Positions 47,563 through 55,493 of a stretch of 64,000 bases of DNA are shown here, one piece after another. This DNA comes from Methanobrevibacter woesei (GTDB taxonomy: Archaea > Methanobacteriota > Methanobacteria > Methanobacteriales > Methanobacteriaceae): contig NZ_MZGU01000004.1 in assembly GCF_003111605.1 (NCBI RefSeq), positions 558,001 through 622,000 on the forward strand. Direction: 5' to 3'. The notes under the pieces are model-generated. The model was not told the origin of the DNA, ran no database searches, and saw only the letters and a list, made by a program, of their open reading frames with translations. The stretch's first letter is position 1. Each line of letters starts with the position of its first letter. A program made the position numbers and the translations under genes.

Positions 47563-47820
47563 ATGGAATCTGTTTTAAAGGATATTCTAAGAAAAAATGA
47601 GTTTTTTGAGGAAGTCGAAGAAAATATTTTTGTTCCTAAATATTTAGGTTTAATTGTAAATGGTGTTGTTGTTTATGATGTAAACTGGTTAGTTGTAACA
47701 CCAAAAGAAGTTTTATTTATGAATCAAGGAATTAAAGAGCATCCTATTGTTTCAATAATATTGGATAATTTAAACTCTTTATTAATTATTTCAGAAGATG
47801 GAATAAAAGAAGTTATGTGA
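47563..47820 (+). CDS. Small protein co-encoded with PriS
   Basis: An 85-residue protein beginning MESVLKDILRKNEFFEEV, with alternating hydrophobic beta-strand stretches (YLGLIVNGVVVYDVNWLVVTPKEVLF) and no cysteine. It begins immediately after priS with AAAGGAAGGATT as ribosome site, so it is translationally linked to it. I recognise no family. A role with the primase is only suggested by position. Confidence 0.6.
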   Translation: MESVLKDILRKNEFFEEVEENIFVPKYLGLIVNGVVVYDVNWLVVTPKEVLFMNQGIKEHPIVSIILDNLNSLLIISEDGIKEVM

Positions 47821-47843
47821 ATAAATAGTTAATAGCTATTTAT
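47821..47843. terminator. Hairpin between convergent small gene and cofH
   Basis: ATAAATAG-TTAATAG-CTATTTAT is a perfect 8-bp stem with a 7-base loop, followed by T-rich sequence. It lies directly after the small priS-linked gene and before the end of cofH, so it can serve both directions. Confidence 0.5.
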
Positions 47844-47873
47844 TCTTTCATTTAATGAATATTTTTTTTTTAT

Positions 47874-49016
47874 TTATTTGGAAGCTACTCCAATTTTATT
47901 GTCAAATGGATAAAACTCTGTATATTTGGAGTTTCTTTCAATAGGAGTTCTACCTAAGTTTTCAACAATACTTCTTAAAGTATCAATTGAAGCATCAACA
48001 CCATCTGGTGCACCTGAAGCTTCTGATAATTCATCTCCTCCAAGTGTTCCACCTAAATCATTTGCACCAGCAGTTAATGAAACCTGTGCAAATCTGAAAC
48101 CCATTTTTACCCAAGATACTTGAATATTTGGAATTAAATCTCTAAGCATTAATCTGGAAACTGCATAAAGTTTTAAATCTTCAGTACCAGTAGCTCCAAG
48201 GTTTTGTTGACCTTCTAAAAAGATTGGAGAGTACTCATGCATAAAAGTCATTGGAATGAACTCTGTAAATCCTTTTGTTTCTCTTTGGATGTTACGTATA
48301 ATGTCAATGTGTTCTACACGTTCTTCTAAGGTTTCTACATGTCCATACATGATTGTTGCAGAACCTGTTACTCCTACTTCTTGTGCTGTTTTTACAATAT
48401 CAATCCATTCTTGTGTTGAAACCTTTTCAGGACATATAATTTCTCTAGACCTGTCAGTTAATATTTCTGCTGCAGTTCCAGGTAATGTGTCAAGACCTGC
48501 AGATTTTAATCTTCTAAATGCCTCTTCAATATCCATTCCTGAAACAATACTTGCATCTCTAATCATTGTAGGTGAAAATCCATGAATAAGAATGTTTGGA
48601 AATTCTCCTTTTAATAGCTGTAATAAGTGTTCATAATATTCAATATCTGCATCTGGAAGTACTCCTCCCATTAAACAGAACTCATGAGCTCCTCTATCTG
48701 CAGCATGTCTTGCTTTTTCAAGTATTCCTTCATCATCTAATATATATGCATCAGGGTCATCTGCATCTTTACCAAATGCACAGAATCCGCATCTAACAGT
48801 ACATACATTAGTAAAATTGATGTTACAGTTATTAATAAATGTAACTTTGTCTCCAACGATTTGCTGCCTTAAATAATCTGCTGTCGCAAGTAAAGGGTAC
48901 AAATCAGATCCTTTTATATTCATTAAATAATTAGCTTCTTCAACAGAAATTTCTTCATCAAGTGATTTTGTTAAAATTTTTTCTGTTTTGGAAGTAATTG
49001 GTAACTTATCAAACAT
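47874..49016 (-). CDS. cofH: F420 biosynthesis radical-SAM enzyme CofH
   Basis: CofH with CofG makes the deazaflavin FO from tyrosine and a ribityl-diaminouracil. The radical S-adenosylmethionine motif is in VCTVRCGFCAFG (CxxxCxxC, ~70-80). The family segments NCNINFTNVC, EFCLMGGVLPD, IHGFSPTMI and FTEFIPMTF are characteristic of CofH rather than CofG. The length of 380 residues is normal. cofG is not in the window. The approximately 258 bases upstream (49017-49274) are AT-rich with no gene. Confidence 0.93.
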   Translation of the reverse strand: MFDKLPITSKTEKILTKSLDEEISVEEANYLMNIKGSDLYPLLATADYLRQQIVGDKVTFINNCNINFTNVCTVRCGFCAFGKDADDPDAYILDDEGILEKARHAADRGAHEFCLMGGVLPDADIEYYEHLLQLLKGEFPNILIHGFSPTMIRDASIVSGMDIEEAFRRLKSAGLDTLPGTAAEILTDRSREIICPEKVSTQEWIDIVKTAQEVGVTGSATIMYGHVETLEERVEHIDIIRNIQRETKGFTEFIPMTFMHEYSPIFLEGQQNLGATGTEDLKLYAVSRLMLRDLIPNIQVSWVKMGFRFAQVSLTAGANDLGGTLGGDELSEASGAPDGVDASIDTLRSIVENLGRTPIERNSKYTEFYPFDNKIGVASK

Positions 49017-49274
49017 GATATTTAATGAGATTGAATTAATATAAAAAGATTTCTTTTTAGTTTATTCATTTTTAGCTTATTTTTTTAATTATTTATTTAG
49101 AAATACTCCTTATCATTAGTATAACAATTTTATTATAATAATTTAAACACAAATTATATATTCTTTGGATTATATAATATTAATATATAGTATCATATTC
49201 TTTGAAAATTAATTTTTTCTAGAATAATTTTAAAATTGGTTGAACTTCATTTCATACAGAATAGGTGTGTATAA

Positions 49275-50408
49275 ATGGAAGAAGATATTAAAACTCAATT
49301 AAAAAAAGCAAAAGCTATTTATCAAAAGAAAAAGCATGATGAAGCTGAAAAAATTTATAAAGCTGCTTATGATGAAGATCCAGAGGCATTTACTATTTGG
49401 GATAGGAGATTTTATGCCTGGGCTTTATATCATTTGCATATTAAAAATCCATCATCTGAAGAGGAATTAGTAAAATCCTGTGAATTGATTTCTGAACTTT
49501 TAATTCAGGAAGATACAAATAAGGTTAAAGTTTGTGCATACACTACTTCAATGCTTAAAATCATTAACTATTTTAAGGACAATGCTTATGAATGTCTAAA
49601 ATGGTTAGATATGCTTAATCCAAAGTTGTTAAATTCAAATCCAAAGTCTATGAACAGGAATGGTAGAATATCTAAATTTTATTCAGATAAAGAAAAGTGG
49701 TACAGTCTTAAAACAAAACATCTCTTAGATATGGGAGAATATGAGGAAACCATTAAATTTGCAGATGAAGCATTAAATGAACTTGATGAATTTGTAAATA
49801 ATAGTGACATATGGTTTAAATGGAGAATAGCTATTGCAAACAAAGAATTAGACAATTATGATGTAGCATTAAAATACTTGGAGGATATTATAAATTCTAA
49901 GAATGATTGGTTTATCTTTAAAGAACTGGCTGAGATTTATTCTCTTACTGAGGATTATGATTCTGCTCTTAAGTATGCAATGGATGCAGCATTGGCTAAA
50001 GGTGATATTAAATATAAAATTAATCTTTATAGGCTGCTTGATGAAATTTTTATAGCTAAAGATATGGATGAAGATTCAGACAAGATTGTTAAATTAATAG
50101 AAGCTATTGAAGATGATGAAAATTTTGTTGAAATAGAGAAAGAACTAAAAGAAAGATGGGTTGAGATTAAATTTAATAATCAGCAAAGAAGCTATGGGAC
50201 AATATCAAATATTTTAGGCCATGGAAAGGCAGGTTTTATTAAGGCCGATGATGGTGAAAGTTACTACTTTAGCATTTATGAGATTCAAGGAGATAAATCC
50301 AAAGTAAAAGAAGGAGACTATGTGTCCTTTTTCCTTGAAGAAAGCTTTGATAAAAAGAAAAATAAGAAAACATTGAATGCAGTTAATATTAATATAGTTG
50401 ATTTCTAG
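49275..50408 (+). CDS. TPR protein with a C-terminal cold-shock-like OB domain
   Basis: Residues ~1-290 are helical TPR-like repeats (AKAIYQKKKHDEAEKIYKAAYDEDP, GEYEETIKFADEALNEL, DNYDVALKYLEDI, EDYDSALKYAMDA). Residues ~310-375 resemble a cold-shock domain: YGTISNILGHGKAGFIKADDGESYYFSIYEIQ, then a VKEGDYVSFFLEE strand and TLNAVNI. This suggests a protein-scaffold plus RNA or single-strand binding function, by inference. AATAGGTGTG precedes the ATG. It is followed by two acidic genes that share a C-terminal tag. Confidence 0.72.
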   Translation: MEEDIKTQLKKAKAIYQKKKHDEAEKIYKAAYDEDPEAFTIWDRRFYAWALYHLHIKNPSSEEELVKSCELISELLIQEDTNKVKVCAYTTSMLKIINYFKDNAYECLKWLDMLNPKLLNSNPKSMNRNGRISKFYSDKEKWYSLKTKHLLDMGEYEETIKFADEALNELDEFVNNSDIWFKWRIAIANKELDNYDVALKYLEDIINSKNDWFIFKELAEIYSLTEDYDSALKYAMDAALAKGDIKYKINLYRLLDEIFIAKDMDEDSDKIVKLIEAIEDDENFVEIEKELKERWVEIKFNNQQRSYGTISNILGHGKAGFIKADDGESYYFSIYEIQGDKSKVKEGDYVSFFLEESFDKKKNKKTLNAVNINIVDF

Positions 50409-50421
50409 AAGGTGTTTTATT

Positions 50422-50934
50422 ATGAATCATGATAGTAAATGGGCTAATATACAGACTGAAGATCCACAATTTTATGAAACTATTTTAGAAGAAATTAATA
50501 AAGATGCAAAAATCTATGCAGAAGAAGTAGTAAAATTAAGGGAATTGATGGATTTAGAAGAAATGGAGGAATTAGAACAATTAAAAGAACTTTGGGAATT
50601 GGAAAATCCATATGAGCAAGATATTCTTGAATTATTGGGTCCTGAAAGTATTGATGAATTAGATTACCTATTTGAACATGATTTTGAGGATTATGAAGAT
50701 TATGATCCATTCATATTTGAAAGGGGTAATATGAGTGAATTCTTTGATGAATTAGAATTCTATGAAGAACAATCTGAATATTATATTCGTAAGAAGGATA
50801 TGAAATATAACTATGAAGCTGCGGAAAAAGAAAAACTGAAAGATGATTCCATTGATGGTGTTGAAAGCTGCTTTGAAAGGGGATACAATTTAAGTGATGA
50901 AGAATGTGGCTGGTTCCATGAAAAACAGTATTAA
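50422..50934 (+). CDS. Highly acidic protein with C-terminal SIDGVESCFERGYNLSD tag
   Basis: A 170-residue protein very rich in Glu and Asp, helical in the first half (DLEEMEELEQLKELWELE) and with clustered Tyr/Asp in the middle. The last ~26 residues contain SIDGVESCFERGYNLSD and end in WFHEKQY; the same tag closes the next gene. The open frame extends 8 codons upstream, but AGGTG lies before the ATG at 50422. It starts 13 bases after the TPR/cold-shock gene. No known family is recognised. Confidence 0.65.
   Translation: MNHDSKWANIQTEDPQFYETILEEINKDAKIYAEEVVKLRELMDLEEMEELEQLKELWELENPYEQDILELLGPESIDELDYLFEHDFEDYEDYDPFIFERGNMSEFFDELEFYEEQSEYYIRKKDMKYNYEAAEKEKLKDDSIDGVESCFERGYNLSDEECGWFHEKQY
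50845..50923 (+). repeat. Tag repeat, copy 1
   Basis: 79 bases at the 3' end of the first acidic gene, encoding the C-terminal tag. It aligns without gaps to 51918-51996 with 74 of 79 identical bases by hand count. The rest of the two genes shows no comparable similarity. Confidence 0.85.
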
Positions 50935-51011
50935 TTTTTTTAAAATTGAATGATAAAGTTACTATTTTCGCCTGTTCCTATTAATATACTCAATAATTTT
51001 GGTGTTTAATT

Positions 51012-52007
51012 ATGAAAAAAGAAGATAAAGATGAATTCAATAATAATGAAGAGGATATGGATAGTATAATAGAAAAACTGTTAGATGATTTTGAAGTAGA
51101 TACTGATACTAATCCCACTGAATTTGATAAAGATTCCTTTGTATATGAATATAATATGTATATAGAAAGATTACATAACTTAAAAGATTTAAATCATGAA
51201 ATAAAAATGATAAATAAGTTAAGAAAGATGACTAGTGTCACAGAATCTGAATTAAATGATTATAAATCTAGTTTAGAGGCAAGTTACCTATTTTGTATTA
51301 AGAAAACTAATCATTTAAATGAATATGATGTAAATTTGTTTAAAAATAGTGTTGTATTCATGGATATGGATTATTTATATTTTAAAATTAGAAAAAGTGC
51401 AATTGAAGGTGAATTAGAAGATTATGAAAAGTATGTAACTGATAATTATGGCGTTAACTCTTTAATTGTTGAAAAATTAGGTTTTGTTTACCTTAAAATA
51501 AGGACAGATAATTTCAAAACCCATATTATTGATAGTTATGGTTACGATAAATTATGTGATGTCTATGGAAAAGAGCTTGTTGATGAAGAACCTTCTGGAA
51601 TTTTCCTTGTAGTTCTAGATAGCTTTGAAAGAATAATATTCTCTTCCTTTAATTCTGATGAAAGTTTGTATGATATTTTTGGAAAGGATTTAATTTTATT
51701 TAGTCCAGATGTAAATGGATATTATTTTGAATATATTGAGGGAATCATTTCAAGAGAGGAAGTAAATTCAATTAAAGAGAATTATAACTCTTTTCATGAT
51801 ATAAATAAAATTGTTAGCAAATATTCTGAGAATATTTATACTGATTATAAACGTTTGCATAAAGATTTTCATGATGTATGGCCAGATGACTGTGAAGATA
51901 AAGCAAGGGATAATGAAGATTCCATTGATGGTGTTGAAAGCTGCTTTGAAAGAGGATACAATTTAAGTGATGATGAGTTAGGCTGGTTCCATGAAAGGAA
52001 AGACTAA
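51012..52007 (+). CDS. Acidic protein with the same C-terminal tag
   Basis: 331 residues. The N-terminal ~70 are acidic and partly helical, and the middle has aromatic beta-rich segments (YLYFKIRKSAIEG, LGFVYLKIRTDNF, GIFLVVLDSFERIIFSSF) and several Tyr/Asp runs. The C-terminus repeats SIDGVESCFERGYNLSD followed by GWFHERKD. Apart from the tag I see no clear alignment to the gene before it. GGTGTTTAATT precedes the ATG, and 77 bases separate it from the stop of the previous gene. No family is recognised. Confidence 0.65.
   Translation: MKKEDKDEFNNNEEDMDSIIEKLLDDFEVDTDTNPTEFDKDSFVYEYNMYIERLHNLKDLNHEIKMINKLRKMTSVTESELNDYKSSLEASYLFCIKKTNHLNEYDVNLFKNSVVFMDMDYLYFKIRKSAIEGELEDYEKYVTDNYGVNSLIVEKLGFVYLKIRTDNFKTHIIDSYGYDKLCDVYGKELVDEEPSGIFLVVLDSFERIIFSSFNSDESLYDIFGKDLILFSPDVNGYYFEYIEGIISREEVNSIKENYNSFHDINKIVSKYSENIYTDYKRLHKDFHDVWPDDCEDKARDNEDSIDGVESCFERGYNLSDDELGWFHERKD
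51918..51996 (+). repeat. Tag repeat, copy 2
   Basis: Direct copy of 50845-50923 at the end of the second acidic gene. The first 35 bases are identical, and the five differences are clustered near the end of the tag. Confidence 0.85.
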
Positions 52008-52017
52008 TTTTTTTTAT

Positions 52018-52050
52018 AAATAGGAATTAAAATAAATCCTATTTTTTCTT
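52018..52050 (+). terminator. Hairpin plus T-run after the acidic gene pair
   Basis: AAATAGGA pairs with TCCTATTT (52037-52044), extended by a further TT/AA pair past one mismatch, and is followed by a T-run. This closes the TPR/acidic gene group before comD. Confidence 0.55.
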
Positions 52051-52130
52051 ATTTTTTATAGCTATCCATAACTTTTTAATTATAGTAATCAAATAATAGA
52101 CTATTAAAAAAAAGATTGTGAAGGAGTTAT

Positions 52131-52622
52131 ATGGATAGTAGTGAAGCAATTTATAAAGGTTTAAAGGAAGCTGGAATTGACTTTGTTGTTAGTGTTCCTT
52201 GTGTAAATCTATCAAAACTTCTTAATTTGCTTGATGAAGATGATGAAATTAAACATCTTCCAGTTACAAGGGAAGAAGAAGGTATTGGAATCTGTGCAGG
52301 AGCATATATGGGTGGTCTTAAGACAGCTATTTTAATGCAGAATTCAGGGCTTGGAAATTCAATCAATGCTTTAAAGTCATTAACAGAACTATATCATTTT
52401 CCATTAGTAATGATTATGAGTCATAGAGGAACTGAAGGCGAATCCATCTGTGGACAAGTTCCTATGGGTGAAGCAACTCCCCGTTTGCTTGATGCAATGG
52501 ATTTTACCTATTCAAAACCTGATTCTCCAGATGAAGCTTATGAACAAGTTAAAGAATCATGGAATAATTCTTTAAAAGAAGGAAAACCTGTTTCTATTTT
52601 ATTGGAGATTAGCTATTGGTGA
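52131..52622 (+). CDS. comD: Sulfopyruvate decarboxylase subunit alpha ComD
   Basis: ComD with ComE decarboxylates sulfopyruvate to sulfoacetaldehyde in coenzyme M synthesis. This alpha subunit is the pyrimidine-binding half of a thiamine-diphosphate enzyme: [32 protein letters not shown] (catalytic Glu, ~48), [13 protein letters not shown] (~70) and [11 protein letters not shown]. The length of 163 residues agrees with the split archaeal enzyme. GAAGGAG precedes the ATG. comE begins 4 bases after the stop. Confidence 0.92.
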   Translation: MDSSEAIYKGLKEAGIDFVVSVPCVNLSKLLNLLDEDDEIKHLPVTREEEGIGICAGAYMGGLKTAILMQNSGLGNSINALKSLTELYHFPLVMIMSHRGTEGESICGQVPMGEATPRLLDAMDFTYSKPDSPDEAYEQVKESWNNSLKEGKPVSILLEISYW

Positions 52623-52626
52623 TATT

Positions 52627-53169
52627 ATGATTAGAAGGGATGCAATTGAAAATATAATGGAATATATTGATGATGAAATTGTTGTTTGCAATATTGGTTT
52701 TCCATCAAAAGAGTTGTATGATGTTAAAGATAGGGATGAAAACTTTTATATGATTGGTTCTATGGGTCTTGTTTCATCAATAGCTCTTGGTCTTGCAATA
52801 GCTAAAAAAGATAAAGAGGTTGTTGTTATTGATGGTGATGGTGCCTTTTTAATGAATCTTAATTCTATTATCACTACTTTTGTAGAAAAACCAGATAATT
52901 TAACTTGGATTGTTATTGATAATGGAGCATATGGATCCACTGGAAATCAGGAAACTTATGCTAATGATATAGATCTTTTAAAAATAGCTAAATCTGTAGG
53001 CTTTGAAGATGCTTATGAATTTGAGAATATTGATTTAAAAGAAGTAATTAGCAATAAAAAATGTAGTTTTATTAGATATTCTGTTGAACCAGGAAATTCA
53101 CCGGCTCCTGTTATTCCATTATCTCCAGAAGAAATTAAAGAGAGATTTATGGAAGCTATTTCAAAATAA
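52627..53169 (+). CDS. comE: Sulfopyruvate decarboxylase subunit beta ComE
   Basis: This is the thiamine-diphosphate-binding half: VIDGDGAFLMNLNSI (GDG ... N motif, ~75-90), WIVIDNGAYGSTGNQ (~97-112), and MGLVSSIALGLAIA. The N-terminus MIRRDAIENIMEYIDDEIVVCNIGFPSKELYDV is typical. The enzyme is cytosolic. It converges on hdrA, whose 3' end is 17 bases away, with a hairpin between. Confidence 0.92.
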   Translation: MIRRDAIENIMEYIDDEIVVCNIGFPSKELYDVKDRDENFYMIGSMGLVSSIALGLAIAKKDKEVVVIDGDGAFLMNLNSIITTFVEKPDNLTWIVIDNGAYGSTGNQETYANDIDLLKIAKSVGFEDAYEFENIDLKEVISNKKCSFIRYSVEPGNSPAPVIPLSPEEIKERFMEAISK

Positions 53170-53175
53170 GTAAAA

Positions 53176-53201
53176 AATGAATCCGATTATTCAGATTCAT
53201 T
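53176..53201. terminator. Hairpin between comE and hdrA ends
   Basis: AATGAATC pairs with GATTCATT around a 10-base loop; A-rich and T-rich flanks fit use in both directions. The second arm lies within the last codons of hdrA. Confidence 0.5.
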
Positions 53202-55493
53202 TAACATTTTAATTTTTTTATCAAAATCAGTTAATTTTTTAGCTAGTCCTGTGAAGTATGGGATATATACTTTTGAGAATGCTAATCTTTCTGGATTTTG
53301 ATTACTTTCAGCAATTCTGTTTTTTACCCTTTCAATTTTACGTTCAACCTCTTCGTACATTAAATCTCCAGGGAATTCACCAATGAATACTCCATCAGCA
53401 CCATTTTCAAGTGCATATCTAATGTGGCGAGGTCTTACACGATTTACTGATAATACTTTTATGATATGAATTGATTCTGGATAGGAGAGTCTATTGACTC
53501 CAATATTGTCTGCTGCTGTGTATCCAATATTATCTAAAAATACTAGGATTAAACGTTCACCTGGTTCTTTTTTAGTTAATATTCCATCAATAGTTGCAAA
53601 TATTTTTTCATCTATGTTACCGTTAACGGTAATAGCTGCATTTTTACATGCTGTTAGACATTTTCCACAACCAGTACAACTCATAGGGTCAATGTTAAGT
53701 TTATCATCGCTTATGCTTAGTGATTTAAATTTACAGAGTTTTATACAGTTTCCACATAGTTGACATTTTTCTTCATCAATTTCTGCAATAAATGGTTCAA
53801 TTTCAATTCCACCATAATTGTATTCAGCTACTTTAGATGCAGCTGCTGTTGCTTGCATAATTGATTCAGTAATATCTTTTGGGTCTTGTGCTGTTCCACA
53901 AACAAAGGTTCCTTGAAGGTCTGTTGTAACAGGTTTAATTTTAGGATGTGATTCTTTAATAAAGGAATCTTCAGTTGTTCCAACATTTAAGATTTTAGCT
54001 ATTTCTTTAGTACCTTCAGATGGTTCCATTGCAGTTGATAGAACTACCATATCTGCTTCAATCTCAGAGAATTCTCTTTTAAGTGTATCTTCAACCCTCA
54101 CTACAAAATTTTCTCCTTTTTTAACAACTTCTCCAGGTCTTCCACGTATAAATCTAACTCCACTAGCTTGAGAGTGTTTATAGTATTTTTCATACATTCC
54201 TGGAGTTCTGATGTCTGTGTAACAGATTACAATATCGGTATCTGGGTATTTATGTTTTATAATGTTAGCATTTTTTAAAGCTACCATACAGCATACTTTA
54301 GAACAGTACTTATGACCATCTGGTTTTTCATCTCTTGAACCGACACATTGTATCATTACAACACGTTTAGGGACTTCGCCATTGGATTTAAGTAATTTTC
54401 CTTTAGTTGGTCCATTTACACCAGTAATACGCCCTAATTCACTTTGTGTAATTACATCATCATATCTTGAGTAACCATATTCTGGTCTTAAATTAGGATC
54501 AAATAGTTGATGGCCAGTTGCTAAAATAACAGAACCTACACTTATTGGAATCTTTTCGGGTTTACGTCTAAGTTTAATAGCTCTCATTGGGCATACTCTT
54601 ACACAGTCTCCACATTTATCACAGTTTTCAATGTCTACAATATATGCTTCTGGATAAGATTGTCCAAATGGTCTGTAAATAGCTTTTCTATTGGATAAAT
54701 TATCATTCCAATCATCAGGAACTTCAACAGAACAAGCTTCAGCACATTTACCACATGCAATACATTTTTCTTCATCAACATATCTTGGAGATTGTTCTAC
54801 AATAAGATTATAGGTTCCTGCTCTTCTTTCAGCCTCAACAACTTTTGCACAGGTCATAACCTCAATATTTTCATTCCAAACAACTTCATTAAGAATTGGG
54901 TTAAGTAGACACATTCCACATTCTTCAGCTATTTTTACAGGAGAAAATACTTTACCTATTTTAGCCATATGTCCTCCAATAGAAGGGCTTTGTTCAATAA
55001 GAGTTACTTTAGTTCCTTGTTTAGCTAAGGAAAGTGCTGCATTCATTCCAGCTATTCCACCACCAATAACTGCAACTTCATCAGGAGTTTGGCAATAAAT
55101 AGGATTTACTTCATCAGATTGTTTTACTTTTTCTATTGAAGCATTAATTAAAGAAATAGCTTTTTTGGTTGCTTTTTCTTTATCATCATGTACCCAGGAG
55201 CACTGTTCACGTATATTTGCCATATCCATAAGATAAGGATTTAAAGGTTTTACATAGTCCTGGAATGTTTTTTCATGACTTATAGGTGAACAAGCAGCAA
55301 CAACAACACGGTCTAAGTCATGTTCAAAGATAGCGTCACGAATTATTTTTCTTCCATTTAATGAGCATAAGTTTTCAAATTGTTCAACTACTTCAACATC
55401 TAAGGAGGATTTAACTTTTTCAATATCTACAGTATCAGAAATGTTTCCCCCACATTCGCAGATAAATAAACCTACTTTTAAATTGTCTCTCAT
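53187..55493 (-). CDS. hdrA: HdrA-type heterodisulfide reductase subunit with C-terminal cysteine-less MvhD-like domain
   Basis: HdrA is the FAD, electron-bifurcating subunit of heterodisulfide reductase. Seen: N-terminal VGLFICECGGNISD, GGGIAGMNAALSLAKQG (FAD, ~143) with IGGHMAKIG, the EECGMC cluster, ferredoxin pairs CIACGKCAEAC and CDKCGDCVRVCP, and C-terminal CQLCGNCIKLC and CTGCGKCLTAC (~580-620). Residues ~640-760 align with MvhD (NIGYTAADNIGVNRLSYP, ALENGADGVFIGE, NPERLAF), but no cysteine remains after ~625. At 768 residues it is longer than the ~660 usual in the order. GGAGGT precedes the ATG; the hdrB stop overlaps by 4 bases. Confidence 0.9.
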   Translation of the reverse strand: MRDNLKVGLFICECGGNISDTVDIEKVKSSLDVEVVEQFENLCSLNGRKIIRDAIFEHDLDRVVVAACSPISHEKTFQDYVKPLNPYLMDMANIREQCSWVHDDKEKATKKAISLINASIEKVKQSDEVNPIYCQTPDEVAVIGGGIAGMNAALSLAKQGTKVTLIEQSPSIGGHMAKIGKVFSPVKIAEECGMCLLNPILNEVVWNENIEVMTCAKVVEAERRAGTYNLIVEQSPRYVDEEKCIACGKCAEACSVEVPDDWNDNLSNRKAIYRPFGQSYPEAYIVDIENCDKCGDCVRVCPMRAIKLRRKPEKIPISVGSVILATGHQLFDPNLRPEYGYSRYDDVITQSELGRITGVNGPTKGKLLKSNGEVPKRVVMIQCVGSRDEKPDGHKYCSKVCCMVALKNANIIKHKYPDTDIVICYTDIRTPGMYEKYYKHSQASGVRFIRGRPGEVVKKGENFVVRVEDTLKREFSEIEADMVVLSTAMEPSEGTKEIAKILNVGTTEDSFIKESHPKIKPVTTDLQGTFVCGTAQDPKDITESIMQATAAASKVAEYNYGGIEIEPFIAEIDEEKCQLCGNCIKLCKFKSLSISDDKLNIDPMSCTGCGKCLTACKNAAITVNGNIDEKIFATIDGILTKKEPGERLILVFLDNIGYTAADNIGVNRLSYPESIHIIKVLSVNRVRPRHIRYALENGADGVFIGEFPGDLMYEEVERKIERVKNRIAESNQNPERLAFSKVYIPYFTGLAKKLTDFDKKIKMLNESE

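Noticed and set aside
50845-51996. The two 79-base repeats as a mobile-element or attachment-site duplication
   Set aside because: Both copies are in frame at the 3' ends of genes, and no integrase, transposase or terminal repeats lie between or near them.
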